Origin: Pseudomonas cedrina subsp. cedrina
GTDB lineage: Bacteria; Pseudomonadota; Gammaproteobacteria; Pseudomonadales; Pseudomonadaceae
Length of the DNA: 64,000 nt
NCBI RefSeq assembly: GCF_001983175.1
Contig: NZ_MNPW01000003.1
Location: forward strand, 124,001 to 188,000
Direction of reading: 5' to 3'
Below, in pieces: positions 8,410-17,886 of this stretch (position 1 is its first letter; each line of letters opens with the position of its first letter). A program made the position numbers and the translations under genes. Below the pieces are notes generated by a model. The model worked only from the letters and a program-made list of their open reading frames with translations. It was not told the DNA's origin and did not search any database.

Positions 8410-9636
8410 TTATTCAAAACCGGCAAAGGACAGGAACGGCACCGCCGCGCCCTTGAGCACTTGCTGCTCGCGCTCGACGATCACCAGGCCATCGGCCCAG
8501 CAGGCCGGGACGAGCATCGCCGAGCTTTGCTGGGGGTGCAGGGTCGCGCGCAGTTGCCCATCGCTGCCTGGGCTCAAACGTGCGCGCAGGTACTGGCGGC
8601 GCTTGTTGGGTTTGCCCCATTCAAAAGCGGCCGGCACGCTGACGGGCACCGGCAGTACCCGCTCCGTGCCCTGGGCCCGCAGCAGGAACGGGCGCACCAC
8701 GATCAGCGCCGTGACCAGCGCGGCCGTCGGGTTGCCCGGCAGGCCGATCCAGGGTTTGCCCGCCACTTGGCCAAACGCCAGGGGTTTACCCGGCTGGATC
8801 GCCAGGCGCCAGAACTCGACCTTGCCCAGGGCCTGGATGGCCTGTTTGAGGTGATCTTCTTCGCCCACCGATACGCCGCCGGTGGTCAGCAGCACGTCGC
8901 ATTCGGACGAAGCCAGCAGCAGCGCATCGCGGCTGGCCGCCAGCGCGTCGGCCATCACGCCGTAGTCATGCACCTCTACGCCCCAACCGCGCAGCAACGC
9001 CGCGACGAGGTAGCGGTTGCTGTTGTAGACCTGCCCCGGCGCCAGTGACTCGCCCGGCTCGCGCAGTTCATCGCCGCTGCTGAGCAGGCACACCCGCAGC
9101 GGCCGATAGACCTTGACCCGGGGGATGCCCGCCGCTGCCAGCAAGCCGATTTCCTGGGCGCGCAGGCGCTTGCCGACGCTCAACACAGGCTGTCCGCGTT
9201 GCAGCTCTTCGCCGCGCTTGCGCACGTGTTCGCCCAGGCGCAACGGCGGGCACCAGATACGCTGGCCATATGATCGGCAACGCTCCTGGGGCACCACGCT
9301 GTCGGCGCCGTGGGGCAGTGGCGCGCCGGTAAAGATCCGCACGGCTTGCCCGGCCTGCAACGGCACGTTACTGCTGTGCCCGGCAGCGATGCGCCCGCTC
9401 ACTTCCAGGTAACCGCCCTGCTCCGGCACGTCGAACGCACGCAGGGCATATCCGTCCATGGCGCTGTTGTCCCAACCCGGCAGGTCGAGGGGTGAGAACA
9501 CTTCTTCGGCGGTCACCCGCCCGAGGGCCTGAGCCAAGGCGATCACTTCGGTGGACGGCGGCGGCGGTGCCTTGGCCAGCAACTGTTCAATGGCCTCCTC
9601 CACCGGCAGCAGGTCGCCGCTGTCGCACACGTTCAT
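8410..9636 (-). CDS. moeA: Molybdopterin molybdenumtransferase MoeA
   Basis: 408 residues, normal MoeA length. It inserts molybdate into adenylylated molybdopterin to make the cofactor used by NarG. Family motifs seen: SAMDGYALRA near residue 58, LLTTGGVSVGEED in the MoCF-binding domain and GLPGNPTAALV. It overlaps moaB by 4 bp. Its place in a nitrate-responsive operon suggests this is the copy tuned to nitrate respiration (compare moeA1 of P. aeruginosa). Confidence 0.92.
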   Translation of the reverse strand: MNVCDSGDLLPVEEAIEQLLAKAPPPPSTEVIALAQALGRVTAEEVFSPLDLPGWDNSAMDGYALRAFDVPEQGGYLEVSGRIAAGHSSNVPLQAGQAVRIFTGAPLPHGADSVVPQERCRSYGQRIWCPPLRLGEHVRKRGEELQRGQPVLSVGKRLRAQEIGLLAAAGIPRVKVYRPLRVCLLSSGDELREPGESLAPGQVYNSNRYLVAALLRGWGVEVHDYGVMADALAASRDALLLASSECDVLLTTGGVSVGEEDHLKQAIQALGKVEFWRLAIQPGKPLAFGQVAGKPWIGLPGNPTAALVTALIVVRPFLLRAQGTERVLPVPVSVPAAFEWGKPNKRRQYLRARLSPGSDGQLRATLHPQQSSAMLVPACWADGLVIVEREQQVLKGAAVPFLSFAGFE

Positions 9637-10187
9637 GAGCGTGTCTCACAGGCGGCGAGCGCCTGGTCGGTCTGCGGCTTGAGGTGTGGCGCGAAGTTGC
9701 AGGGACCGGTGCGGCTGTCCAGTTGGCCGACCAGAATCTGATCCCACGCCGTGCGACAGGCGCCCGGCGAGCCCGGCATGCAGCACACCAGCACGCCATT
9801 GCTGAGGCCGGCCAGCGCGCGCGATTGCAGGGTGGACATGCCGATCTCCGCCAGGGACACCTGGCGGAACAATTCGCCAAATCCGTCCACCTGCTTGTCG
9901 AGCAACGGCAGCACCGCCTGAGGCGTGTTGTCGCGCGCAGTGAAGCCGGTGCCGCCGGTCATCAGCACCACTTGCACCTGAGGGTCAGCGATCCACTGGG
10001 AAACGCGCGCGCGGATCTGGTAGATGTCGTCCATCACAATGGCGCGGTCGATCAAACCGTGGCCGGCGCGCTGCAGGCGGTCCACCAGGGTTTGCCCGGA
10101 GGCGTCGGTGGCGTAGGTGCGGGTGTCGCTGATGGTCAGCACCGCGATGTTCAGGGAAACAAAACTGCGTTGGGTCAGATGGGCCAT
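9633..10187 (-). CDS. moaB: Molybdenum cofactor protein MoaB (molybdopterin adenylyltransferase-like)
   Basis: About 184 residues from the chosen ATG (MAHLTQRSFVSLNIAVL). MogA/MoaB family, acting between molybdopterin synthesis and MoeA. Motifs: LTISDTRTYATDASG near the N-terminus and MTGGTGFTARDNTPQAV in the middle. The frame extends to 10205 but the ATG at 10185-10187 gives the normal N-terminus. It is the first gene of the moaB-moeA-ubiUVT operon; the promoter region upstream holds a NarL-type palindrome. Confidence 0.9.
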   Translation of the reverse strand: MAHLTQRSFVSLNIAVLTISDTRTYATDASGQTLVDRLQRAGHGLIDRAIVMDDIYQIRARVSQWIADPQVQVVLMTGGTGFTARDNTPQAVLPLLDKQVDGFGELFRQVSLAEIGMSTLQSRALAGLSNGVLVCCMPGSPGACRTAWDQILVGQLDSRTGPCNFAPHLKPQTDQALAACETRS

Positions 10188-10248
10188 GATCCAGGCTCCA
10201 GGCATTGAAAAGTGCGCTCAGCCTGCACCGCAATGGGCGCAGGGCCTA

Positions 10249-10264
10249 TTCCTCCGAGGAGGTA
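10249..10264 (-). promoter_or_regulatory. NarL-type 7-2-7 site upstream of moaB
   Basis: On the minus strand it reads TACCTCC-TC-GGAGGAA, the same left heptamer and 2-bp spacing as the perfect palindrome at 3261-3276; only the last two bases differ. It is centred about 70 bp from the moaB start, between the pdxH-like stop and moaB. Confidence 0.6.
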
Positions 10265-10269
10265 TGCCT

Positions 10270-10917
10270 TCAGGGGGCCAGGCGCGTGCGCTGCCACTCG
10301 CCGTCGTGCAGGCGGAAGTCGAGGCGGTCATGCAAACGGTCGGGCCGGCCTTGCCAGAATTCGATGCGCTGCGGTTGCAGGCAGTAGCCGCCCCAGTGTT
10401 CGGGCCTTGGCGGTTGCCGGCCGGCAAAGCGCTCGGTGACCTCGCGCAAGCGGCTTTCCAGCTCGCTGCGATGGGCCAGGGGCTGGCTTTGGGGCGAGGC
10501 CCAGGCGCCCAATTGGCTGGCGGTCGGTCGCGCGTCGAAATAGTCGTCCGACAGCTCAGCGTTCGCCCGCCCCACCGGGCCTTCGACGCGCACCTGGCGC
10601 TCCAGGCCCGGCCAGAAGAACGTCATGGCGGCGTGGGGGTTGTCCGCCAGTTCCTGGCCTTTGGCGCTTTGGTAATTGCCAAAAAAGAAGAACCCGTCGG
10701 TGCTGAAGCCCTTGAGCAACAGGATCCGGCAATGGGCATGGCCCTGGCTGTCCACGGTGGCCAGGGCCATGCTGTTCGCCTCGGCCGGAGGGACTTCGGT
10801 CTTGCGTGCCTGCTCCAGCCATTGGCCGAACAGCACCAGCGGGTTGTCCTGCGGGGCGTCATCGCGCAGGCCATAGAGGGTGTAGTTGCGGCGCAGTTGC
10901 GCGAGGGACAAGGGCAT
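10270..10917 (-). CDS. Pyridoxamine/pyridoxine 5'-phosphate oxidase family protein (PdxH paralogue)
   Basis: 215 residues, the full PdxH length. The family oxidises PNP/PMP to pyridoxal 5'-phosphate with FMN and O2. Conserved parts: CRILLLKGFSTDGFFFF, NYQSAKGQEL, NPHAAMTFFWPGLERQV, GAWASPQSQP and the C-terminal EHWGGYCLQPQRIEFWQGR with RLHDRL, so FMN and PLP residues look intact. The ATG at 10917 follows GGAGG. An ANR/DNR box lies 62.5 bp upstream. It differs clearly from the pseudomonad housekeeping PdxH as I recall it, so this may be a second copy. Why an O2-using enzyme is boxed for low oxygen is unknown; it may use another acceptor or serve aminotransferase and PLP demand. Confidence 0.85.
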   Translation of the reverse strand: MPLSLAQLRRNYTLYGLRDDAPQDNPLVLFGQWLEQARKTEVPPAEANSMALATVDSQGHAHCRILLLKGFSTDGFFFFGNYQSAKGQELADNPHAAMTFFWPGLERQVRVEGPVGRANAELSDDYFDARPTASQLGAWASPQSQPLAHRSELESRLREVTERFAGRQPPRPEHWGGYCLQPQRIEFWQGRPDRLHDRLDFRLHDGEWQRTRLAP

Positions 10918-10972
10918 GGGGCGGTCCTCCAGGAAGTTCGGCACAGTGTGGGAACTACCGCCGTGTTATCCC

Positions 10973-10986
10973 TTGACCGCGATCAA
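10973..10986 (-). promoter_or_regulatory. ANR/DNR box upstream of the pdxH-like gene
   Basis: TTGACCGCGATCAA matches the FNR-type consensus with one change. It is centred 62.5 bp before the pdxH-like ATG, so a start at -41.5 spacing leaves a 21-nt leader that includes GGAGG. No plus-strand gene begins nearby, so it can only serve this gene. Confidence 0.78.
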
Positions 10987-11016
10987 CATTCGTCCGCGGC
11001 ATGACGCCGCACAGCA

Positions 11017-11436
11017 CTACCACAGCGACTTGGCCAGGATCACGATCAGCACCATGTGCGCCAGGATGCTGCGCCGGATCCACGCCGCCCGTTTGGGGCT
11101 CAGGCGTTTGTGGGTCAGCCAGTACGCCAGCAACAGGTAGTGGCCGATGATGCTCAGGGCCAGCGTGATTTTCAGGCTCAACAGCAGCGCGAATCGCCCG
11201 GTCCACGGCATGCCCCAGTAGTGCCACGCCAGGCCGAAGCCCGCGCCGTACAGCAGCACCACCACGCCATGCAGCACCTGGCGCGAACGCCGGGCAATCG
11301 CGTGCTCGGCGGTGAACTGCGCCGACCAGGCCAGTTCCTGCCGGGCGCTGTGCCAGATCACCACTTCAAAAAACAGCGTGCCGATAAAAGCGATGGCCGC
11401 CAGCAGATGCACGATCAATAACCACGAATACAGCAT
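11017..11436 (-). CDS. CopD-like four-helix membrane protein, nnrS operon
   Basis: 139 residues, predicted inner-membrane protein with four helices. N-terminal LLIVHLLAAIAFIGTLFFEV and C-terminal HMVLIVILAKSLW resemble the CopD/DUF2269-like family. Conserved histidines sit near the start (residue 10) and end. It follows nnrS by 9 bp on the same strand. A clear paralogue lies at 30362-30805 with the same N-terminal pattern (HLxAAxxFIGTxFFEV). Role unknown; a heme or copper function in NO/nitrite respiration is inference. Confidence 0.75.
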   Translation of the reverse strand: MLYSWLLIVHLLAAIAFIGTLFFEVVIWHSARQELAWSAQFTAEHAIARRSRQVLHGVVVLLYGAGFGLAWHYWGMPWTGRFALLLSLKITLALSIIGHYLLLAYWLTHKRLSPKRAAWIRRSILAHMVLIVILAKSLW

Positions 11437-11445
11437 CGGTCTCTC

Positions 11446-12636
11446 CTAGCCGGGGTGCCCATCGACGCGCGACTGCATCAGCATCGGCCCGTAGCGCCAC
11501 AGGTACAGCCCAAGCCCGACGGACCAGCACAACCCGGCCAGCCACAACCCCGCCATCGGCCACACCGGCACCAGCAACACCCGGCACACACAGGCCAGGT
11601 TCAGCAGTGCAAAGGCCAGGGTCATCCCGCCCGGCGGCTGCAAGGGCCGGCCGGTATGGCCCAGGCTGACCCGCGCGATCATCGCCAGGATCAAGCCGCC
11701 CATCGCGCCGATGGTCAACGCATGCACCGCCAGGCTGGGATTGAGCGGCGCACCGAAATGCCACAGCGCCATGCCAAGGCAGGCCAGCGCCAGCCAGGCA
11801 TACGCCAGGTGCAACGACCACAGCAGCGGCACGCGCCAAAGACCACGATCATGCCAACGGAACAGGCGGATCAGGTGCCCCAGCCCGAGGGCAGCGAACA
11901 GCAGGCCGATCCACGGGCTTGCGCCCAGTGCAGGCCCGACGGCATACAGCACGGCGATCAGCAGCGAGCCACCGAGCAACGCAAGGTCCAGCCACGCCCA
12001 AGGCTTGACCGCCTCGACCCGGCCCAACCCGCGCTGGGTGAAAAACGGAATCACCCGCCCGCCGATCAGCCCCATCATCGCCGCCACCAGCCACAGCCCG
12101 GTCAGTACCGACTGGCGCTGCAGGCCCGCGTCGTTGCGCAGCAAACCATACAGCGACAGGGCATCGGCCACCGTCAACAGCGCCAGCACCAGCACGATCG
12201 GGTAGTTGCGCTTCTGCTTTACCTGCCACAGGCTCCGCCCCATCACAGCGGCGACGGCCAGGGGAAAGGTCAGTTCCAGCACCGCCAGCAGCGGCCAATG
12301 CAAGTTGACCAGCCACCCCAGACGCGCCGCCAGCCAAAGCCCGGCGAGCAACGCCAGCGCTTTGCCGCTGATGCCTGGGCGGCCGGTCCAGGTCTGCACC
12401 GCCGTGAGCAGGAACCCGGCGATGATTGCCAGGCCAAATCCGAACAACAGCTCATGACGATGCCACGCCAGCCAACCGCCGGCGGGTTGCCAACTGCCGG
12501 TGCGCCCGCCCAGGGCCAACAGCCATAAGGGGATCGCCAGCGCCGCCAACACACAGGCGCCGAGGAAGAATGGCCGGAAAGCCAGGCGAAACACCGGGGT
12601 AATCGACATGGCCTTGCGTCGATCGAGCACTTGCAT
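11446..12636 (-). CDS. nnrS: NnrS family heme-copper membrane protein
   Basis: About 396 residues with 12 predicted membrane segments. NnrS proteins are linked to denitrification and relieve nitrosative stress caused by NO. Family features: N-terminal FRLAFRPFFLGA, WHRHELLFGFGLAIIAGFLLTAVQTWTGR, and ALTIGAMGGLILAMIARVSLGHTGR. The start MQVLDRRKAMSITP at 12636 follows GGGAGA. A longer frame continues upstream across the promoter and is not used. Its ANR/DNR box (12694-12707) is shared with the divergent dnr operon. Confidence 0.92.
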   Translation of the reverse strand: MQVLDRRKAMSITPVFRLAFRPFFLGACVLAALAIPLWLLALGGRTGSWQPAGGWLAWHRHELLFGFGLAIIAGFLLTAVQTWTGRPGISGKALALLAGLWLAARLGWLVNLHWPLLAVLELTFPLAVAAVMGRSLWQVKQKRNYPIVLVLALLTVADALSLYGLLRNDAGLQRQSVLTGLWLVAAMMGLIGGRVIPFFTQRGLGRVEAVKPWAWLDLALLGGSLLIAVLYAVGPALGASPWIGLLFAALGLGHLIRLFRWHDRGLWRVPLLWSLHLAYAWLALACLGMALWHFGAPLNPSLAVHALTIGAMGGLILAMIARVSLGHTGRPLQPPGGMTLAFALLNLACVCRVLLVPVWPMAGLWLAGLCWSVGLGLYLWRYGPMLMQSRVDGHPG

Positions 12637-12693
12637 GACACGGTCTCCCTTGAAGGACTGCGGCAATCTTGCGCCGATGCCTGCGCGTTGCCC

Positions 12694-12707
12694 TTGTCGC
12701 AGATCAA
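12694..12707. promoter_or_regulatory. ANR/DNR box between nnrS and the dnr operon
   Basis: TTGTCGCAGATCAA, an FNR-type half-site pair, is centred 64.5 bp from the nnrS start and 67.5 bp from the small ORF ahead of dnr. Both divergent transcripts could start at the class-II distance, making Dnr both a likely target and regulator. Confidence 0.75.
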
Positions 12708-12767
12708 GTCGCATACCCACCGCAACGCTTACGCTTGCGCCTGCAACTTTTGCCGTGCTCTGGAGCC

Positions 12768-12860
12768 ATGATGAAAAACGCCTATGTCCCCCTCGCCTGG
12801 TTTGTGATCCTTGGCTCCATGCTGGCCGCCGCCAGCGGCCTTTCACTGGTGCTGGTGTGA
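12768..12860 (+). CDS. Small single-helix membrane protein ahead of dnr
   Basis: 30 residues (MMKNAYVPLAWFV...), almost entirely one hydrophobic helix. GGAG lies 2-5 nt before the double ATG. Its stop overlaps the dnr GTG start by 4 bp (GTGTGA), so translation is probably coupled. P. aeruginosa also has a tiny gene just upstream of dnr (PA0526). Function unknown. Confidence 0.6.
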   Translation: MMKNAYVPLAWFVILGSMLAAASGLSLVLV

Positions 12861-13573
12861 ACGCCCCACTGCTGTTCAAGGAGCCGGGCGCGGTGCTGCA
12901 CCGCGTGCACCACCAGATCCTGCGCAGCCACCACTTGTTTGAGCCGTTGAGCGAGCAGGAGTTGGACGAGTTGATGGGCAGCAGCCAATTGCTGAGCATC
13001 GACAAGGCCGAGCCGCTGTTCCGCCAGGGCGAACCGGCCGATGCGTTTTACTTCGTGATTGCCGGTGCGGTGAAGATCTACCGCCTGACCCCCGATGGCC
13101 AGGAGAAGGTGTTTGAGGTGATCGGCGAACGCCAGACGTTCGCCGAAGCCATGATGTTGATGGACACGCCCAACTATGTGGCCTGCGCCGAAGCGGTGTG
13201 CCCCACCCAGCTGTACCGTTTGTCCAACGCCACTTACATGCGGCTGCTGCACAGCAACAGCCGCCTGACCTTCGCCCTGCTCGGCACGTTGTGTGTGCGC
13301 CTGCACCGGCGAGTCAACGAGATCGAGACCCTGTCGCTGAAAAACGCCACCCACCGCGTGGTGCGCTACCTGCTGACCCAACTGATGCGCCTGCACAGCA
13401 CCGCCGCGACGTTCGAACTGCCGATGGCCAAGCAACTGATTGCAGGGCATCTGTCGATCCAGCCGGAGACCTTTTCGCGGATTATCCGGCGGCTCATCGA
13501 CGAAAAAATCATCACCCAGGACGGGCGTCAGATCGCCATTCTCGACCGGCCGCGCCTGGAGCAATTCGAGTGA
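12857..13573 (+). CDS. dnr: Dnr, CRP/FNR-family regulator of denitrification
   Basis: 238 residues from the GTG start. NO-responsive transcription activator that binds FNR-like boxes and drives nir, nor and nos genes. It has a cyclic-nucleotide-fold sensor domain (FRQGEPADAFYFVIAGAVK), a long dimer helix (LHRRVNEIETLSLKNATHR) and a winged helix at the C-terminus (HLSIQPETFSRIIRRL). It lacks the FNR N-terminal cysteine cluster, as expected for Dnr rather than Anr. Similarity to P. aeruginosa Dnr is strong over the whole length. It sits between nnrS and nor genes and overlaps dnrP by 4 bp. Confidence 0.93.
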   Translation: MNAPLLFKEPGAVLHRVHHQILRSHHLFEPLSEQELDELMGSSQLLSIDKAEPLFRQGEPADAFYFVIAGAVKIYRLTPDGQEKVFEVIGERQTFAEAMMLMDTPNYVACAEAVCPTQLYRLSNATYMRLLHSNSRLTFALLGTLCVRLHRRVNEIETLSLKNATHRVVRYLLTQLMRLHSTAATFELPMAKQLIAGHLSIQPETFSRIIRRLIDEKIITQDGRQIAILDRPRLEQFE

Positions 13574-13761
13574 AGACCTGCCTGTACTGCCAGCAGCGCA
13601 ACGCCGACGTGCGTAAAGAATGTGCCGGCTGCGCAACGCCCCTGCCGGCTGCGGATGCCGACCTGCAAGCGCACCGGGTACGGCGCTTCCAGTGGTTCTG
13701 CCTGGGCCTGGCGGTGTTTTGCATCGCGATGTTCTTCTGGTTGCCACGCAACTTCTACTGA
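13570..13761 (+). CDS. dnrP: DnrP-like small zinc-ribbon membrane protein
   Basis: 63 residues, GTG start overlapping the dnr stop. Two CxxC pairs near the N-terminus (CLYC and CAGC) suggest a small zinc ribbon, followed by one membrane helix (WFCLGLAVFCIAMFFWL). Pseudomonas annotations call such a protein DnrP. Its last 7 bp overlap the end of norD on the other strand. Role unknown. Confidence 0.7.
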   Translation: MKTCLYCQQRNADVRKECAGCATPLPAADADLQAHRVRRFQWFCLGLAVFCIAMFFWLPRNFY

Positions 13762-15596
13762 CCTTCGGTCAACTGCCGATACAGCTGGGGCAACCGCAGC
13801 GGCAGCTGCTCCGGCTGACGGATCAGGGTGTAGCCATGGGCGCCGAACATGTACGGCAGGTAATCGCCGGCCTGTTTGTCGATGGTGATGCAGAACGGAA
13901 CCAGGCCCTGGCGCCGCGCCTCGACCACCGCCTGGCGGGTATCTTCGACCCCGTAGCGGCCTTCATACACGTCCAGGTCATTGGGTTTGCCATCGGTCAG
14001 TAGCAACAACAACTTGCGCCGCTGTTTGCACCCTCCCAGCAATTGGGTGGCCTGGCGAATCGCCGCGCCCATGCGTGTGTAGTAGCCCGGTTTGAGTGCC
14101 TGGATACAGCCGCGCGTGCGATCGTCATAGGCTTGCTCAAAGGTCTTGAGCGCTTGTAGCCGCACTTGATGGCGACGCAGGGACGAGAAACCATACAGCG
14201 CAAACGCATCCCCCAGCCCAGCCAGGCTTTCACCGAACAGCAGCAGGCTGTCGCGGATCACGTCGATGACCTTTTGCGTGTCGTTCAGGTGCGCGTCGGT
14301 GGACATCGACAGGTCCGCCAGCAGCAGGCAGGCCAGGTCGCGCCGTGTGTGCCGTTGCTCCTGGTACAAGCCGCGCTCGGTGCAGGCGCCGTGTCGGCGT
14401 TGCACGTGGAAATCCACCCAGGCTTGCAGGTCCGGTTCCGTGCCTTGGGGTTGCTGGCGCAACCATTGGCGGTCGGTACGCAGTTGCTGGAATTGACGGC
14501 GCAGACGCTGGGCCGGGCCTTGCAATCGGGCCGGTAAAGGTTGCGGCGCGTCGGCACGTGGCCGCATGAGTTGTAGGTTGACAAAATCTTGTTGCAGGCA
14601 CTGTTGGCGGTAGTCCCACTCAGGCAGCTTGATGCCTTCGCCCAAGGGGATGTCATCCACATCGGCGGGCGGCAGGTCCAGGTGCAGCTTGAGGCCGCCA
14701 CTCTTGCGCACGCGCTGGCGCGATAAGCTCAACTGGTCGAGGTCTTCGGCGACGCGGGCGGCGTCCGGGTCTTCGCTGTCGTCGGCCCAGCGATCAAGGT
14801 CGACGTGCTCGGTCCAACTGAACAGGTTTTCCAGGCGCACCACCAGCAGGCCGCCGTCGCGGCTGTGGTCATCCACACGGCTGGCGCGCTTGGGCGCGCC
14901 CTGCTGCTCGCCAGGTTGGGTGGCGAGGTCGTCGCCGTCGTCGTCAAGGTCCAGAAGCTGGGGCGTGTCCAGATGCAGCGGCGGGTACAGCCACAAGGGC
15001 AACGGCCAGGCCGCCCGCTCGCTGCGCGGCAACTGGCGTACGCTGCCGGGTTCGCGCAGGGCCTTGCGCAAGGCGTTTTCCAGGGCCGCCTCACCAGGTT
15101 TGAGGCTGGCCGGGGCGGGCCGCAGCGTCAGATGGGCGTCCACCAGGCGCTGATAACTGGGCAACAACGCGGGGTAGCGTTGCAGCAACAGCCAGGTCCA
15201 GCGTTGGTTGTCGCGGGCCCAGTGGGTCATGGGGCCCGCATGGGCCGCCAACAGCGCCAGCCAGCGGTACAACTCCAGGTTCAACGCGACGGTGGGGTAC
15301 ACCGCCAGGCTCGACGGCAGACGCAGGCGGTTGCCATCGCAAGAAGCCAAAGGCGCGTGCTTGCAGGTGCCGGCGATGCGCATCAACAGGTTGCGGCGCA
15401 GCAGCAGGTCGCGCTCGCTGGCGGCCTCCAGGGCGATCCCGCTGGCACCGCCCAACGCACGAAACAGCATGGCGAGGCTGCGCTGGCGGTCGACCAACTC
15501 GACCCGCGCAGCCGGAAAATCGGCACTGGCGCGGCGGGTGATAAAGCGGTGCCAGGCACTGCCGACCCACTCTTCCAGCTCCAGGGTAAAAGCCAT
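13755..15596 (-). CDS. norD: NorD, VWA-domain accessory protein for nitric oxide reductase
   Basis: 613 residues. Needed in denitrifiers to mature or activate the NorCB NO reductase, working with the MoxR-type ATPase NirQ. A von Willebrand A domain fills the C-terminal third with a MIDAS-like DLSMSTDAH segment and LLLLTDGKPNDLDVYEGRYG. The long N-terminal part is family-typical. The start MAFTLELEEW at 15594-15596 is chosen; the frame runs further upstream across a repeat. It follows norB after a 94-bp gap. Confidence 0.9.
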   Translation of the reverse strand: MAFTLELEEWVGSAWHRFITRRASADFPAARVELVDRQRSLAMLFRALGGASGIALEAASERDLLLRRNLLMRIAGTCKHAPLASCDGNRLRLPSSLAVYPTVALNLELYRWLALLAAHAGPMTHWARDNQRWTWLLLQRYPALLPSYQRLVDAHLTLRPAPASLKPGEAALENALRKALREPGSVRQLPRSERAAWPLPLWLYPPLHLDTPQLLDLDDDGDDLATQPGEQQGAPKRASRVDDHSRDGGLLVVRLENLFSWTEHVDLDRWADDSEDPDAARVAEDLDQLSLSRQRVRKSGGLKLHLDLPPADVDDIPLGEGIKLPEWDYRQQCLQQDFVNLQLMRPRADAPQPLPARLQGPAQRLRRQFQQLRTDRQWLRQQPQGTEPDLQAWVDFHVQRRHGACTERGLYQEQRHTRRDLACLLLADLSMSTDAHLNDTQKVIDVIRDSLLLFGESLAGLGDAFALYGFSSLRRHQVRLQALKTFEQAYDDRTRGCIQALKPGYYTRMGAAIRQATQLLGGCKQRRKLLLLLTDGKPNDLDVYEGRYGVEDTRQAVVEARRQGLVPFCITIDKQAGDYLPYMFGAHGYTLIRQPEQLPLRLPQLYRQLTEGQ

Positions 15597-15640
15597 GGGA
15601 AGTACTCCAACTGCTCGGTAGTTGACAGGCACACCGCCGT

Positions 15641-15678
15641 CCAAATGTGGGAACGGGCAAGCCCCATCCCACATTGGA
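15641..15678. repeat. Short REP-type hairpin between norB and norD
   Basis: CCAAATGTGGGA and TCCCACATTGGA form an imperfect inverted pair around a GGGCAAGCCCC core. It may stabilise norCB mRNA or dampen norD expression. Confidence 0.6.
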
Positions 15679-15690
15679 GTTGGGGTACCG

Positions 15691-17115
<1,425 letters not shown>

Positions 17116-17556
17116 TCAGCCCTCCTTGTTCGGTGGCCAGTTATTGGTATCGATCTTCGAGCTCCATTTGAGAAACTCGGCCATATCGTCCACCTCCTGG
17201 TCACTGAGATTGAACTGCGGCATGGCCCGTCGCCCCGGTACACCCAGGGGCTGCATCTTCATCCAGGCATGCAGGAACGGCTTGAACCCTTCCTCACCGC
17301 CCCGGCGCTTGAACACATTGCCCAACTCCGGCGCGAAATACGCGCCCTCGCCCAGCAAGGTGTGGCAGCCGACACAGTTGTTGCGCTCCCAGACGCCTTT
17401 GCCGCGAACGACAGATTCGGTGAGCTGGTCGACATTGCTGCGGGCGGGAAAGGTTTGTTCGGTGTGGTAGGTCAGGGCCAGGAAAATCAGGAAGAAGAAC
17501 ACGCTTCCCCCGAAGTAGATATTCCTGGCCATGCCCTTGGTGAAGGTCTCTGACAT
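17116..17556 (-). CDS. norC: Nitric oxide reductase cytochrome c subunit NorC
   Basis: 146 residues, usual NorC length. One N-terminal membrane anchor (FGGSVFFFLIFLALTYH) is followed by a periplasmic class-I cytochrome c with the heme site C61-VG-C64-H65 and a distal methionine in RRAMPQF. It passes electrons to NorB. The ATG at 17556 follows GAGGAAGC. The frame extends upstream past the promoter but the DNR box at 17614-17627 fixes this start. Confidence 0.95.
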   Translation of the reverse strand: MSETFTKGMARNIYFGGSVFFFLIFLALTYHTEQTFPARSNVDQLTESVVRGKGVWERNNCVGCHTLLGEGAYFAPELGNVFKRRGGEEGFKPFLHAWMKMQPLGVPGRRAMPQFNLSDQEVDDMAEFLKWSSKIDTNNWPPNKEG

Positions 17557-17613
17557 GGTCGCTTCCTCATTGCTTGACCAGGGGATGATAGGGAGGCGGG
17601 GGGTGAAAACGGC

Positions 17614-17627
17614 TTGATGGCGATCAA
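17614..17627 (-). promoter_or_regulatory. ANR/DNR box of norCBD
   Basis: TTGATGGCGATCAA, a perfect match to TTGAT-N4-ATCAA, is centred 64.5 bp from the norC start. Confidence 0.88.
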
Positions 17628-17773
17628 GAAATGTTGATGGTTTTGGTGGGGTATTTTTGGGCAGACCCAACGGTAACCACGATGCGAAGCGAGCCGCTCT
17701 TGATCTTGCGCTGTTGCTGTTGCTGTTGCTCTGGCTTTCGATCTTGATCTCAGGCGCCCCGTCAAACACGCTG

Positions 17774-17886
17774 GCCGGAATTCGACATTGATTTGGGGGG
17801 TAAACCGGCAGGGATGCCGGTTTAGCCGCCCCGCGCCATGGATGGCGCGTGGCGGCGGCCCCGCAAATCAATGTCGGATTACGGGC
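17774..17886. repeat. Large structured inverted repeat with two nested hairpins
   Basis: Outer arms of about 26 bp (cores CGACATTGATTTG at 17783-17795 and CAAATCAATGTCG at 17864-17876, perfect) enclose two tight stems: AAACCGGCA/TGCCGGTTT (17802-17823) and CGCGCCA/TGGCGCG (17832-17849). No ORF is supported in it. The layout resembles a non-coding mobile palindromic element or a structured RNA. Confidence 0.6.

Noticed and set aside
10247-10264. Palindrome read as a transcription terminator after the pdxH-like gene
   Set aside because: The stem is only 5 bp with a 2-nt loop and no U run follows on the minus strand; its match to the 3261 site favours a NarL operator.
17711-17730. TGTTGC tandem repeat as a phase-variation tract
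   Set aside because: Only about three imperfect units, outside any gene or promoter core.
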